Positions 31,515 through 41,849 of a stretch of 64,000 bases of DNA are shown here, piece after piece. Positions within the stretch are counted from its first letter, which is position 1; each line of letters starts with the position of its first letter. The notes beneath the pieces were generated by a model. That model had not been told where the DNA came from, did no database searches, and saw nothing but the letters and a program-made list of their open reading frames with translations. A program made the position numbers and the translations under genes. Source of the DNA: Vibrio hannami (GTDB lineage: Bacteria > Pseudomonadota > Gammaproteobacteria > Enterobacterales > Vibrionaceae); contig NZ_JARQZP010000006.1 in assembly GCF_029589055.1 (NCBI RefSeq), forward strand, positions 580,461 to 644,460, in the 5' to 3' direction.

Positions 31515-32537
31515 TTACTCTCCAGTCCATAATGCTTTTTGTTCAGGTACTACTTCCTGGCGAGACTTTTCGTCTTGTTTTGCCATCTTCTTCCAGCGCT
31601 TCATGCCTTTATGAGAGCGAAGCTGTGGGTTTGCGATTTCATCGACTGCGAAGTTAAGAAGAGCAAGTCCGGTAACCAGTACAGTCAGTGCGATACAAGG
31701 TGCCAATAGCTCCCACCAAGCGCCGATTAGCATTGATGAAGAAGTCTGTACGTTGTAAAGCATGATGCCCCAGCTAATGGTGTTCGGGTCGCCAAGACCA
31801 AGGAAGGAGATAGTCGCTTCCATCATGATTGCGTACATCACTGAGCCGATGAAGCTTGCTCCGACGATTGAAATAAGGTTTGGCAGAATCTCTACAAAGA
31901 TGATTCGCCATGAAGACTCACCCAGTACCTCTGCCGCTTTTACAAACTCTTTCTCTCTAAGAGCAAGTGTCTGTGAGCGGACGACTCGGGCACCCCAGGC
32001 CCAGGAAGTACAGCCTATTATGAGCGCGATGGTGAGTGGCCCAGCCTCACCGATAAAGGCTGCCACAACAAATAGCAGCGGGAACTGCGGAATAACCAGC
32101 ATTATGTTCATACAGGCTGTCAGGATATCGTCGACACGGCCACCGAAGTAACCTGCTGACACGCCAATTACAGTTGCAAGGAAGCAAACAGTAAGACCTG
32201 CACCAAAGCCTACAGCAAGAGATACTCGTGCTCCGTAAGCAACCTGTGCCCAGATATCACGTCCCATACGGGATGTACCCATTACATGGTCTGCTTTTTT
32301 AGACAGGTGCATTGTGCGTCTGTCAGTAGCCAGGTTTTCAGCTACCCAGCCATCTGGGTTGGCTTTAGCTGAGGTTACAACGAAACCAGGATATTCATGT
32401 GGATTACCTGTTCTCTTATCTGGTGCGTGCTTGGTTAAAAGTGGGGCAAACAGCGCGACAAAGATAAAAGTGCTCAGGATAGTGACACCAATCAGTGCCA
32501 TGCGGTTGCCCAAAATTAGTTTGATAAAGTTTTTCAT
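31515..32537 (-). CDS. chitooligosaccharide ABC transporter permease (DppC type)
   Basis: The 340-residue inner-membrane protein has an N-terminal membrane segment (about 12-34), then a periplasmic stretch and five further segments with the EAA loop AAEVLGESSWRIIFVEILPN. This layout is that of OppC/DppC permeases. The periplasmic insert (about 40-90) is longer than in peptide transporters, perhaps related to sugar substrate (inference). It follows the other permease by 2 bp. It probably forms the channel with that subunit. Confidence 0.92.
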   Translation of the reverse strand: MKNFIKLILGNRMALIGVTILSTFIFVALFAPLLTKHAPDKRTGNPHEYPGFVVTSAKANPDGWVAENLATDRRTMHLSKKADHVMGTSRMGRDIWAQVAYGARVSLAVGFGAGLTVCFLATVIGVSAGYFGGRVDDILTACMNIMLVIPQFPLLFVVAAFIGEAGPLTIALIIGCTSWAWGARVVRSQTLALREKEFVKAAEVLGESSWRIIFVEILPNLISIVGASFIGSVMYAIMMEATISFLGLGDPNTISWGIMLYNVQTSSSMLIGAWWELLAPCIALTVLVTGLALLNFAVDEIANPQLRSHKGMKRWKKMAKQDEKSRQEVVPEQKALWTGE

Positions 32538-32539
32538 GA

Positions 32540-33526
32540 TTATTTACCTCCCTTACGCAGGCGAGGATCAAGCACGACATAAAGCATGTCTGCAAGTAAG
32601 TTAAAGAACAGCATAAATAGCGTCATGATAAGAAGCTGTCCCTGAAGAACCTGATAATCTCGAGCGTGAATAGCATTGAAAAGAACCGTACCCAGCCCCG
32701 GATAGTTGAAGATAATTTCGATGATAAGCTGACCACCGATAGCCATACCAAGAGACATAGAAAGAGCTGTCACACTTGGTAGCATTGCGTTGCGTGCTGC
32801 GTAGTTGAATACCACACGGTTTTCGCTAAGACCCTTACCCTTCGCCATGGTGATGTAGTCTTCCGCTAGCAGGTTAATCATGTTGTTACGCATGTTAACC
32901 AGGAAGCCACCCACCTGAACGATTGAGGCACAGAACAACGGCAATGCTGCGTGGTAAGCGACATCTTTTATAAATGCCCAGCTTGTCCAATCTGGTGTTG
33001 TACCTGCTGTATAAGCGTATCCAGTCGGGAACCACTTAAGACCGATTGCAAAAGTAAATACAGCAATCATTGCAATAACGACTTGCGGTACTGCCTGAAC
33101 AATTAGCATGCCTGGAGTGATCATTGCATCGTACTTACTGCCTCGTTTCCAGGCTGCAAAAATACCCAGTATCGAGCCAAGAGAGAAAGATAAAAGAACA
33201 GCTGTACCGGCTAAAAATAGAGACCAGCCAAATGCGCCGCCAAGCAGCTCATTAACACTTAGCGGGTAGAATTTGATAGATGTGCCAAGTTCCCAGCTAA
33301 GGATGCTCTTAATATAAGTTAGATACTGCACCCATAATGGACCATCAACGAAGCCAAGTAGTTGCTTCATCGCTTCGATTCGTTCAGGAGTTACCTGAGT
33401 GGTCGCATTAGCAAACATCATTGTGACCGGATCACCCGGCATTGCCCGAGGAATAATAAAGTTGAGTGTCGCTGCAACTAACAGCGCAATCATATAGAAC
33501 GACAATCGTCTTAAAAAATAACCCAT
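32540..33526 (-). CDS. chitooligosaccharide ABC transporter permease (DppB type)
   Basis: The 328-residue protein has six membrane segments. The N-terminal MGYFLRRLSFYMIALLVAAT and IPRAMPGDPVTMMF match the OppB/DppB family, and the EAA loop follows AKGKGLSENRVVFNYAARNA. It is the first cytoplasmic-side gene after the binding protein, with 159 bp between them that contain a GC-rich hairpin but no terminator. Confidence 0.92.
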   Translation of the reverse strand: MGYFLRRLSFYMIALLVAATLNFIIPRAMPGDPVTMMFANATTQVTPERIEAMKQLLGFVDGPLWVQYLTYIKSILSWELGTSIKFYPLSVNELLGGAFGWSLFLAGTAVLLSFSLGSILGIFAAWKRGSKYDAMITPGMLIVQAVPQVVIAMIAVFTFAIGLKWFPTGYAYTAGTTPDWTSWAFIKDVAYHAALPLFCASIVQVGGFLVNMRNNMINLLAEDYITMAKGKGLSENRVVFNYAARNAMLPSVTALSMSLGMAIGGQLIIEIIFNYPGLGTVLFNAIHARDYQVLQGQLLIMTLFMLFFNLLADMLYVVLDPRLRKGGK

Positions 33527-33648
33527 AACTTACACCTTGCATTGTCCAGTTTTTTTACCTGATTCTGGTTTCAGACATCCTGAAAAAAGGACGAACTATC
33601 CCCTGACGACAAGCGCCATATGTTTAATTAGAGTAGGGGGGTTTAGGA

Positions 33649-33671
33649 GCAGCGCGCGGTTAGCGCGCTGC
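33649..33671 (-). promoter_or_regulatory. intra-operon hairpin after the binding-protein gene
   Basis: GCAGCGCGC and GCGCGCTGC form a 9-bp GC stem with a 5-base loop, 15 bp after the binding-protein stop (reading on the reverse strand). No T run follows. Such stems often protect the upstream mRNA from 3' exonucleases, which would give more binding protein than permease (inference). Confidence 0.65.
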
Positions 33672-33685
33672 CGGGAGTGTTACTA

Positions 33686-35359
33686 TTACTTAACTGGTTT
33701 CAGGTCTAGTACGTGAAGTAGACGCTCTGGGATACCTGCCCAAATGTTTGGACGGCCTTTAGCGTTGTCTTCGCTCCACCAACCAGTGAATCGAGTTGTA
33801 TTGTATTGATACATGTAAGCACCAGACATTACAGGGATTGTTACCTGATCGTTTGCGATGATCTTCTGGATACCGTGAGCGATAGATAGCTGCTCATCTT
33901 TATCCGCAGTCTTGTAGAAGCTGTCTAGTAGGCTATCTAGCTTCTCATTCTTATAGAAGTGCATAGCAAAGCGAGGCATACCTTCACCTGCTTGCAGTGC
34001 TGAGTTATAAGCACTGTTCCAATACAAGTGTGGATCTGCACCGTGGAAGTAGTTGGTGTATGCAACGTCGTAGTTTGCTTCTAGCATAGCCTGGTTGTAT
34101 ACCGCAAACTCAGGAGTACGTGCACGTGCTTTGATACCAATTTCATTTAGCTGCTCTACGGCTAGCTGAACGGTATTGTTGAAGTCAGTCCAACCGTTTG
34201 GAGATTGAATCAGAAGTTCGAAAGACTTACCTGATGGAGTCTCTACAAAACCATCTTTGTTAGTGTCTTTGAATCCTGCTTTTGCCAAAAGTGCTTGAGC
34301 ACCTTCAGGGTCGTAAGAGTTGAACTTCTGGTACTTCTTATGGGTTGCTTCATCTGACCATGACTCAAATGCGTAGCCAAGGCCTGATGCGAAGTCGTTC
34401 ACAGTACCACCACCGTAGAACGCGATATCAATGATAGTCTGACGATCCAGAGCCATAGAGAATGCACGACGGAAATCTACGTTAGAAAGGGCTTCTGCTT
34501 TAGCTGCATCTTTGTTTTTAAAGTTCACAACAAACGCTTGTGTACCTGATGCAGGGTACCAGTAATGGTGATTAGGGCTAGCAGCTGCGTAAGTACGGTC
34601 AATATCTGGTACGAAAGAAGAAGTCCAGTCCAGTTCAGAGTTTACAATTTTACCAAGTAGCTGGTCGTTGTTTGCGATCTGAGGTACACGAAGACAGTCA
34701 ACTTCCAGGTTGTCATTATCCCAATACTCAGGGTTACGACATTGGATATAGAGCTGTGGAGTAAAGGTGTCGATCTCTGTAAACGGACCTGTACCAACTG
34801 GGTTTTCGTTAGTGAACGTTGTTGGGTCTTTTACATCTTTCCATACGTGCTCAGCAACGATTGGAATAAGAGAAATTTCGTACGGTACGTTTGAGTTTGC
34901 TTCTGTTAAAGAGAAGACAACTTTCTTATCGTCTACTTTCTTAACGCTTTTAACCCACTTGTTGATGCCACGCTGGTCTAGTTCAGGCTTATCACGCAGT
35001 AGGTTGTATGTGTAAACAACGTCATCTGCGTTAAATGTTTCCCCGTCTGACCATTTAACGCCGTCACGTAGTTCAAATGTAACGGTTAGAAGGTCATCAG
35101 ACATATAATAGTTTTCAGCCAGACGCATTACCGGCGTATTACCATGCATTTCATTAAAAACAACAAGAGGTTCGTAGATGAAGTCTGTTGTTGTTCTCAG
35201 GTTAGTCGCAAGATAAGGGTTAAAGTTTCTAACCATGGTTGGATAGAAGTCGGGTACAATAGTTAGCTCACTTCTGGCAGATGCCTGAGCTGAGACGCTT
35301 GTAGCTGCAGCAGCGATTACTGCGGATGCAACGATCGTCTTTTTAATATTGGTAAGCAT
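33686..35359 (-). CDS. cbp: periplasmic chitooligosaccharide-binding protein CBP
   Basis: The 557-residue precursor is a family 5 extracellular solute-binding protein with a Sec signal peptide (MLTNIKKTIVASAVIAAAAT, cleavage after the SAQASA region). The mature protein has the family segments YEPLVVFN, LRDGVKWSDGETFNADDVVY and FRRAFSMALDRQ. In V. cholerae the homologue binds (GlcNAc)n and, when unliganded, holds the sensor ChiS inactive, so it both delivers substrate and signals (family knowledge). It is the first gene of the operon and is encoded next to chiS. Its ATG follows AAGGAA. The regulatory region upstream is 665 bp long. Confidence 0.94.
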   Translation of the reverse strand: MLTNIKKTIVASAVIAAAATSVSAQASARSELTIVPDFYPTMVRNFNPYLATNLRTTTDFIYEPLVVFNEMHGNTPVMRLAENYYMSDDLLTVTFELRDGVKWSDGETFNADDVVYTYNLLRDKPELDQRGINKWVKSVKKVDDKKVVFSLTEANSNVPYEISLIPIVAEHVWKDVKDPTTFTNENPVGTGPFTEIDTFTPQLYIQCRNPEYWDNDNLEVDCLRVPQIANNDQLLGKIVNSELDWTSSFVPDIDRTYAAASPNHHYWYPASGTQAFVVNFKNKDAAKAEALSNVDFRRAFSMALDRQTIIDIAFYGGGTVNDFASGLGYAFESWSDEATHKKYQKFNSYDPEGAQALLAKAGFKDTNKDGFVETPSGKSFELLIQSPNGWTDFNNTVQLAVEQLNEIGIKARARTPEFAVYNQAMLEANYDVAYTNYFHGADPHLYWNSAYNSALQAGEGMPRFAMHFYKNEKLDSLLDSFYKTADKDEQLSIAHGIQKIIANDQVTIPVMSGAYMYQYNTTRFTGWWSEDNAKGRPNIWAGIPERLLHVLDLKPVK

Positions 35360-35563
35360 AGCTGTTCCTTACTATTTATTTGATTCAGTTAAAAGCAGGT
35401 CTTCTGCTTAAACGAACTTGCTTGAATTGCTACCCCAGTTCCCAGAGGAAGTGGATGGCCTGTAGCGTTAATTCATGAGTAAGAAAACACTTATCCCTTC
35501 TTTTCGTCAATTTCCCGTATCGTTAAAAACGTCAAAACCGCGATAATTAACGTGAAAAACGTA

Positions 35564-35594
35564 AAAAAAGAACGCTAAACCATAAAAAAGAACG
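35564..35594 (-). promoter_or_regulatory. direct repeats AAAAAAGAACG, 20 bp apart, upstream of the chitobiose operon
   Basis: Two identical 11-bp sequences at 35564-35574 and 35584-35594 lie exactly two helical turns apart. Further AACGT motifs occur at about 35520-35562. ChiS is known to bind two sites in the V. cholerae chb promoter; these repeats are candidates for such sites, but I do not know the ChiS consensus well enough to call them. Confidence 0.4.
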
Positions 35595-35644
35595 ATTATC
35601 TTAGTGTGATCTAATACTACTTTTGTCTGTTTTATAGTGTTTGT

Positions 35645-35656
35645 GTGAGTGCTTAC
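35645..35656. promoter_or_regulatory. SlmA-like box in the chitobiose operon promoter region
   Basis: GTGAGTGCTTAC matches the SlmA palindrome GTGAGTACTCAC at 10 of 12 positions. SlmA is a direct activator of chb in V. cholerae, so a site here is expected. The rest of 35360-36024 is AT-rich with no credible gene. Confidence 0.55.
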
Positions 35657-35974
35657 TATTCTTATGTGTTTTTATTATTAAGGGTTTTGTTGTTTTGTTT
35701 CTATATGGTGATATTAATCACCCTAAGAAATGTTATGTTATTTTTTGGTCACAAATAAAACTGACGATTCGTCGTGATTCATGTCTCAATACTGATAAAA
35801 AAATAAACAACAAGCTAATTATCGATGAAATATACGCTCATTCTTTTGAATTCCACAGCCTTATTTGTATGTTGTTTTTAAGAGCGAAATATGTGTATTG
35901 CAACCAACCTATGAGGATTTGCTAGTTGTTGTTGCTACTGTGCCTACAAGTGACAAATAACCGGGAAATGGCAG

Positions 35975-36004
35975 AAAAAAGCCTTACTGAGAGTCAGTAA
36001 GGCT
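35975..36004 (-). terminator. rho-independent terminator of chiS
   Basis: On the reverse strand an 11-bp stem (AGCCTTACTGA with its complement) and a 3-base loop are followed by six T residues, 20 bp past the chiS stop. Confidence 0.92.
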
Positions 36005-36024
36005 TGAATGTAGGGGAGGTAAAA

Positions 36025-39000
36025 TTAAGCGCTGACTAGTCTGTTGAGACGTTGCTTTATCGCTTCCAGTTCTTTTCTTAGCTCTGTTTGTTCGTGGCAG
36101 TGCTCTAGAATAAACTCTACAGAACTTAGCACTGTTCGCCACCTAGGGGTTTTGGGTACCGTTTCTACTCTAAGGTATTTATCTAAGGTTCTTGTTTGTA
36201 GAGTGCTCCTGTCCAGATAAACTTTCCATAATCCACTTTCTTCTGCGAAATTGAACTTGGTCTTTCCCGTAGTATGTTCCCAGTAGGAGAGTGCAGTTGT
36301 CATGGCTGCAACCAAAGTTTCTCGTAGAAGAGTTTGTTTATCTTTGGTGCTACCAGAGGCTTTATCGACAATGCCTTTAAACTCATCGCCGAGTTGCTTC
36401 AGTTTGTCCAGGTTCTCTTCTCCCCCTTAAATGCGTAGTTGGAAAGCGCATCCACGGCTGTTTCCAGCTTCCGAACTCGATTGGTGTTAACTTCTCCGTC
36501 TATATCGAAGATAAACATTGAGTTTATTCCTGAGCTCTCTGGCAGTTTGATGATGTCGCCAGTCACTTTTAAACGCTGTGTTCCCGAGAATATATCTATT
36601 TCGCCACAATAATGTTCCTGGTCTGAGTTTAGGTACTTTGTGGCGATGATTTCGTCGGCATTTGAACGTTTGAGTTGATCGACTGTTCTTCTGAAAAGTA
36701 CTGATGCGGCTTCATTCGCAAACCTAACCTGCAGCGCGTTATTCAGGCAAAGTATGGCTTCTGGGGCGCCATCTAATTGTTCAATAAGACGTTTTTGAGT
36801 AGCAAGTAGCTCATTCTCGGCCTTAGTTCGCTTTTCTATCTCGACAATGAGTTTTTGGTTTTGCTCTTTTTGCTGCTCATTTTGACTCGCAGAAATATGA
36901 ACGCGTATTCTGGCTGCGAGCTCTTGCCTGTTAAATGGTTTGCTCAGGTAGTCATTCGCGCCTGAGTTAAAGCCTTCCAGCCTGTCTTCTGCCTGGTTTA
37001 GTGCTGTTAACATTATGATTGGCAGTTCAGTTTGAGTGTAGTCGGTTCTTATGGAACGACAGACCTCATATCCGTTTAGTCCTGGCATCATTATATCTAG
37101 CAAAATAATGTCCGGTTTTTCTTCTTCAACTAACTGGAGTACTTCAGTGCCTTCCGTCGCTGTTTTTACCCGGAATCCTTCCATCGCAAGGAAATTTTTC
37201 AAAACACTAAGATTCACGGATTCATCATCTGCGGCTATAACTAATGGTCCGTCAAAATTCTCATTAACTGACAATGTATCGATATCAGGTAACTCCTGCA
37301 CAGGTGATAACTGATAGCTATAATCAGCCTCTACAGGTTCATATTTCTCAATGTCTTCTTTAGCTAAAGGCAGAGTAAAACTGAACGTAGTACCTACGTC
37401 TTGCTGACTGCTGACATATAATGAACCGCCCATTAACTCAATTAACTGTCTGCTGATTGAGAGCCCTAGTCCGGCACCTTGTTTATAGCGAACACTTTTT
37501 CCGTTGCCCTGTACTAGTGGCTCGAATATATGTTCAAGAAACTCAGCTGGAATCCCCTGTCCAGTATCGACGATCTGCACTCTCATCTGATTCTGCAAAT
37601 TTTCAGCTGAGATAATGATTTTTCCTTCGTCGGTATATTTAATTGCGTTACCAATCAGGTTGTAAAGAACCTGCTCTAGTCGTTGTGGATCGGAAACTAC
37701 AAGGGGCATATCAATAGGTATCTGGTTGATAATTCGTATTCTTTTTTTGCCCAGAAGGTGGGTTGAAAGCTGCAGAACGATACTGGTAGCGTGAAACAGA
37801 TCCGTTGCTTTTTTACTAATCTTAAGATTGCCGTATCGCATCTTATGGTAATCGAGAAGATCGTCGACTAGATTAGCCAATCTTTGTCCGCTATTGATAA
37901 TGATATCCAGCTGATACTTTTGATTTGCTGGAATTGTTCCACTTGCGCCAGCACCAAGTGCTTCTGCAATACCAATCATGCCATGCAGAGGGGTACGCAA
38001 TTCGTGGGAGGTGGTTGCCAGAAACTCATCTTTCAGTTTATCAGTTAGCTGCAACTCGTTATTTTGTTGCTGAATGATTTGAAGGTTGTTTTCAAGCTCC
38101 TCATTTTGTTTTCGAATGGTCAGGATTTTTTCTCTAATGGAGCGTTGCATCCTTTCAAAACTGACGGCAAGTCTGCCAATTTCATCTTTTCGATTTGTAT
38201 TGATAACCGATTCATCAAGGTCTCCTGCTGAGACCTTTTCTGCCGCCCAGGTAAGCTTTAATAATGGAGCTGTGATGAAATTCGAGAATATGTGAGAAGC
38301 GATGATCACCAGGGCTGATGCAAATAGCATCGCAAGTACAAAGACCTTCTCTAAATTATGAATACGTGCATGTGCCACATCTTCAGCCAGTTGTACTGAA
38401 AGGCCCCAGTGCACGCCGTTCAAAGGAACCGGAGTTATTGCTGCAATGATATGTTGACCGCTCTGGTTTTCGTAGTTTTCAACTTCGGTAAGGCCGTCAA
38501 CTGCTGACTTTAATATGCTGGCGTTGCTATCGATGACCTCTTGTGTAAGGTTCAAAGAGCGGGGGGTCATATCTGGGCCAACAAGCAGTATTTGTGCAGA
38601 CGTATTGTTGTCTTCAATCAGCTTTGATACTCCATCAATCGGTAGGCGAAGTAGAGCATAACTATGAAGGAAACCTTGCTGCATAATTGGAGCTGCTAAC
38701 CAGGCATATAGGTTATCGCCTTCTTGAGCGAAGTCCGATATCTCAACTGGAATGGGGGCGTCGGGTTCGTACTGTTGTGAGCTTAGCTGCTGCTTGATGT
38801 AATGAAATGTTTTCCCAAGGTTAGTATCCTTATATCTCCCGTCGAGTAGATTTGTTCCATAGTAGCCGTTCTTCAGGACTGAATAGGTGACATTACCTTC
38901 CCTATCCACAAGGAGCACATCATCAAAGTCGGAGCGTTTCAGTAGCTCGACATAGGTTCTGTGATAACGTTTATGAAGCAGACGGTATCGTTCACTGCCC

Positions 39001-39398
39001 ACATAGTCATCAGAGTCACGAGCAATCAAGTTTTTAATCTTGTTCCCCGAGCCCTCAACATATCGATCTTGAGCATTTTTTCGAGCGTCTTCAATATTTA
39101 GTCCTAAGCTTCGGAAGGCATTCACTAGTCCATAAAACCGACCACCACTGGCATATGCTAGTTCGGAGCGAACAAAGCCAATCACTTCAGATTCTTTAGC
39201 GTTAACGTAATCTTGTAATTGTTGTCGCTTGGTATCTCTTACCGAAATCAGATAAGAGTGGCTCTGTTCTTGCAGGTCTTTACTGTGAGAATGCAGAAAA
39301 AAGAGCGCAATAACGGTGAGCGGCACCAGGCTCAAAATCAGAAATGCCACCATTAATGTGTTACGGAGGCGTTTGAATGGGAAATGTTTCTTTAGCAT
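36025..39398 (-). CDS. chiS: chitin sensor hybrid kinase ChiS, frameshifted near the 3' end
   Basis: ChiS controls chitin use and competence in vibrios. It is a membrane hybrid kinase whose C-terminus binds DNA directly. The first frame (999 residues to 36399) has membrane segments at about 15-35 and 350-370, HAMP, His465 in TTSHELRTPLHG, ATPase motifs DTGQGIP and GAGLGLS, receiver Asp768 in LLDIMMPGLNG and a PAS-like region. It then loses frame at about 36416-36425. Another frame resumes NLDKLKQLGDEF and continues to 36025 with FAEESGLWKVYLDRSTLQ, the DNA-binding part. One extra G in the G5 run would give one 1124-residue protein, near the V. cholerae length. As written, the DNA-binding domain is detached. 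Confidence 0.92.
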
Positions 39399-39489
39399 TC
39401 TTCTACGCTGACAACTTACGGATAATATAAATGTACTATCTTATTTCGTTTCGACAAGAAAGTTTTTTATGTTCCGTGGATGCGAGCGC

Positions 39490-39525
39490 AAAAAATAGTC
39501 AGATAAATAAATTTTATCCGACTAT
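39490..39525 (-). terminator. rho-independent terminator of rsmC
   Basis: On the reverse strand ATAGTCGGATAAA pairs with TTTATCTGACTAT and is followed by six T residues. Confidence 0.88.
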
Positions 39526-39559
39526 CATACGGTTACGTGGGTGTGAATATTGGATTTAA

Positions 39560-40582
39560 CTACTTTTGTGCATGATAAATGGCGAATTTATTGGTCTTAT
39601 TTATCGTGTTGTAATCAGAAAATGCGGTTTGCAGTATTGGCTGATATTTCAGGAAGCTATTCGCTACGATGTATAATTCGCCAGTTCTCTTTAGGTGCTT
39701 TGGTGCTTTGTCTAACAAAGTCTCTGCAGCAACATAACTTGTATCTAATCCGGAATGAAACGGTGGGTTGCTAACGATGAAATCATAATCATCATTGGTA
39801 TCAGAGTAGATGTCAGATGCAAATACATTGCCCTGTAAACCATTTGCTTTAAGTGTCTCTCTGCTTGAGGCGATAGCAAACGCACTTATGTCGCACATCT
39901 CCAGCTCAATGTTAGGGTTCTGAGTTGCCATAACAGCGCCAAGCACACCTGCTCCACAACCAAAATCGAGTACCTTGCCCTTTAGAGAAGGTAATGAATC
40001 TATTAGTAATTGGCTACCAACGTCCAGTTGTCCGTGGCTAAATACACCTGGAAGGCTCTTGATGGTTAACTCATTGCCTGAGATATTCAAGGAATAGGTC
40101 TTGTACCAGTCATTAAGGTTAAATTCAGGTGCTTCTGAAGTTGCTTGCCCCCAATAGAAAGAACAACGACGAGCAGAGTCATATTTGTTGATAGGGCCAA
40201 AAGGTTTGAACATCTTTTCGATGCTCTTAACACCAGAACGATTTTCACCCACAACACAAATTTCGGTATCTTTGCCTAGTTTGCTCAGTAACATTGTTAG
40301 TAGGTACTCGGCCTCTGCCTTGGCTTTTGGCCAGTAGAGCAGAATCATGTCAGAACCAGTCTCTTCAGATAGCTCTACATCGAATATACGTTTTATCTCA
40401 GAATATCTTTCCAGTTGCCTGAAATAGCTGTAGTTAGTAGTGAAGACAGTGACTGAATTACAGTGCTTTGCCAGCTCAACAGGAAATAGGTCTTCAGCTT
40501 CACCTGCAACGAGGACATTTTTGCCTTCAAAGTAGGCTAGTTGACGCTGTGCAATTTGGCTTGGAGCGATATACGTAGACAT
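39560..40582 (-). CDS. rsmC: 16S rRNA (guanine-1207-N2)-methyltransferase RsmC
   Basis: RsmC methylates G1207 of 16S rRNA in the assembled 30S subunit. The 340-residue protein has the family's double methyltransferase-like fold. The C-terminal catalytic half carries the S-adenosylmethionine loop [15 protein letters not shown] and the catalytic SNPPFHSG. I chose ATG 40582 ([14 protein letters not shown]), which matches the family N-terminus; an in-frame start at 40621 would put 13 residues across the upstream gene's terminator. It lies upstream of chiS on the same strand but has its own terminator. Confidence 0.93.
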   Translation of the reverse strand: MSTYIAPSQIAQRQLAYFEGKNVLVAGEAEDLFPVELAKHCNSVTVFTTNYSYFRQLERYSEIKRIFDVELSEETGSDMILLYWPKAKAEAEYLLTMLLSKLGKDTEICVVGENRSGVKSIEKMFKPFGPINKYDSARRCSFYWGQATSEAPEFNLNDWYKTYSLNISGNELTIKSLPGVFSHGQLDVGSQLLIDSLPSLKGKVLDFGCGAGVLGAVMATQNPNIELEMCDISAFAIASSRETLKANGLQGNVFASDIYSDTNDDYDFIVSNPPFHSGLDTSYVAAETLLDKAPKHLKRTGELYIVANSFLKYQPILQTAFSDYNTINKTNKFAIYHAQK

Positions 40583-40596
40583 GGGTATACTCTGAT

Positions 40597-40630
40597 AAAA
40601 AAAGTGGGCAGATTTTCGCACAATCTGCCC
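40597..40630 (-). terminator. rho-independent terminator upstream of rsmC
   Basis: On the reverse strand GGGCAGATT and AATCTGCCC form a stem with a 7-base loop, followed by a T run. It ends the AI-2E family gene and lies just before the rsmC start at 40582. Confidence 0.88.
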
Positions 40631-40668
40631 AACTCATGAAGTGGTTTGTTTGTAATTAAGAAGCGCTT

Positions 40669-41754
40669 TTAACTATTGTCCTGATCATGCAGGAAGTTAT
40701 GAAACTCCTCTTCATAGATGTTAAACAGAACAATCGTGACTGCGAAAATAAGAGGTCCGTAGATAAGTCCTATCAAACCAAACAATTGAATACCACCAAG
40801 AAGTGAGAAGAATATCATCAGTGTATTCATGCCAGCACTTCCCTGCATCAGCAGAGGTCTCAATACGTTATCAATCGAACCTACAACAACGGCACTCCAG
40901 ACAGCCAGGAAGATTGCCCAGTTGATATCGCCAATAATGATGAGGTATAGGGTTGTAGGAATCCAGATTAGCGCTGTGCCTACAACCGGAATGAATGATG
41001 CAAATCCGAACATGGTACCCCAGAATAATCCTGGGAATCCGACAATCCACATGCCTATACCGCCAGCGAGACCCTGCGCGATAGCAGTAAGAAACGAACC
41101 TAATACCGCTGATTTAGAAACTTTTTCTACTTCGCTTAATAGCTTGTCTTCCTGACTTCGGGACAGAGGAAGGATATGACGTAGAGCCTTGATGATCTTT
41201 TCGTTATCTCGAAGCAAAAAGAACAGAACAAACAGCATCAGGAAGAAATCCATCAGGAAGTTGGTTGCATCTCCTAATATCTTCGCACTTATCGCAACAA
41301 GGTTAGTACCAAATGAGGTAGCAAACTGCCCAATTTTTTGTGCAATATCCTGAGGGTTAATTTCATCAAATGGCAGGTACTCATTTGCCAGAGAAACGAT
41401 TTTTACAACCCATGGCAGATCAAATAGTTGCTGGATACCGCCATTTGTAACCCAGTGAAAAACACCTTGTGAAGCGACCGAGCCTTGTTGAACAATGGCT
41501 CCGAATACTGTTAAAAGCGGAATAACAATGATGAAGGTAAGAACCAGGCAAGAGAGAAACGAAGCAAAGTTTTTATGTGTAGGCATTTTGCTTTGAATTC
41601 TCTCATGTATGGGAAACATCAGCATAGAGATGATAAATGCCATTACGATGGAATTGACATAAGGTTGAACAAGCAGGTAGCAAGCATATGCAGCTGCTAG
41701 CAATGCTATAATTAATACCCAGTGGCTGGAAGACACCTTCAATTTAATTGACAC
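40669..41754 (-). CDS. AI-2E/PerM family membrane transporter
   Basis: The 361-residue protein has about eight membrane segments in the AI-2E transporter (UPF0118) arrangement: two near the N-terminus, a long extracytoplasmic loop (about 85-145), and a C-terminal cluster including GFASFIPVVGTALIWIPTTL and LRPLLMQG. Members move varied small molecules or ions, and the substrate cannot be told from sequence. I prefer GTG at 41754, with AAGGA 9 bp upstream, over TTG at 41778, which overlaps that ribosome binding site. A terminator follows. Its neighbour rsmC is unrelated in function. Confidence 0.82.
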   Translation of the reverse strand: MSIKLKVSSSHWVLIIALLAAAYACYLLVQPYVNSIVMAFIISMLMFPIHERIQSKMPTHKNFASFLSCLVLTFIIVIPLLTVFGAIVQQGSVASQGVFHWVTNGGIQQLFDLPWVVKIVSLANEYLPFDEINPQDIAQKIGQFATSFGTNLVAISAKILGDATNFLMDFFLMLFVLFFLLRDNEKIIKALRHILPLSRSQEDKLLSEVEKVSKSAVLGSFLTAIAQGLAGGIGMWIVGFPGLFWGTMFGFASFIPVVGTALIWIPTTLYLIIIGDINWAIFLAVWSAVVVGSIDNVLRPLLMQGSAGMNTLMIFFSLLGGIQLFGLIGLIYGPLIFAVTIVLFNIYEEEFHNFLHDQDNS

Positions 41755-41849
41755 AAGAGGATCCTTTTCGGTCTGCAAAATTGTCGCTTAGTATGATGGC
41801 GTTAAATTCATGTGTTATCAATCTAATGTAATAATTTTTAGGGGGATGT

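Noticed and set aside
35641..35925. 94-codon forward reading frame in the chitobiose promoter region
   Set aside because: It needs a TTG start without ribosome binding site, is rich in rare residues from AT-rich sequence, and overlaps the SlmA-like box.
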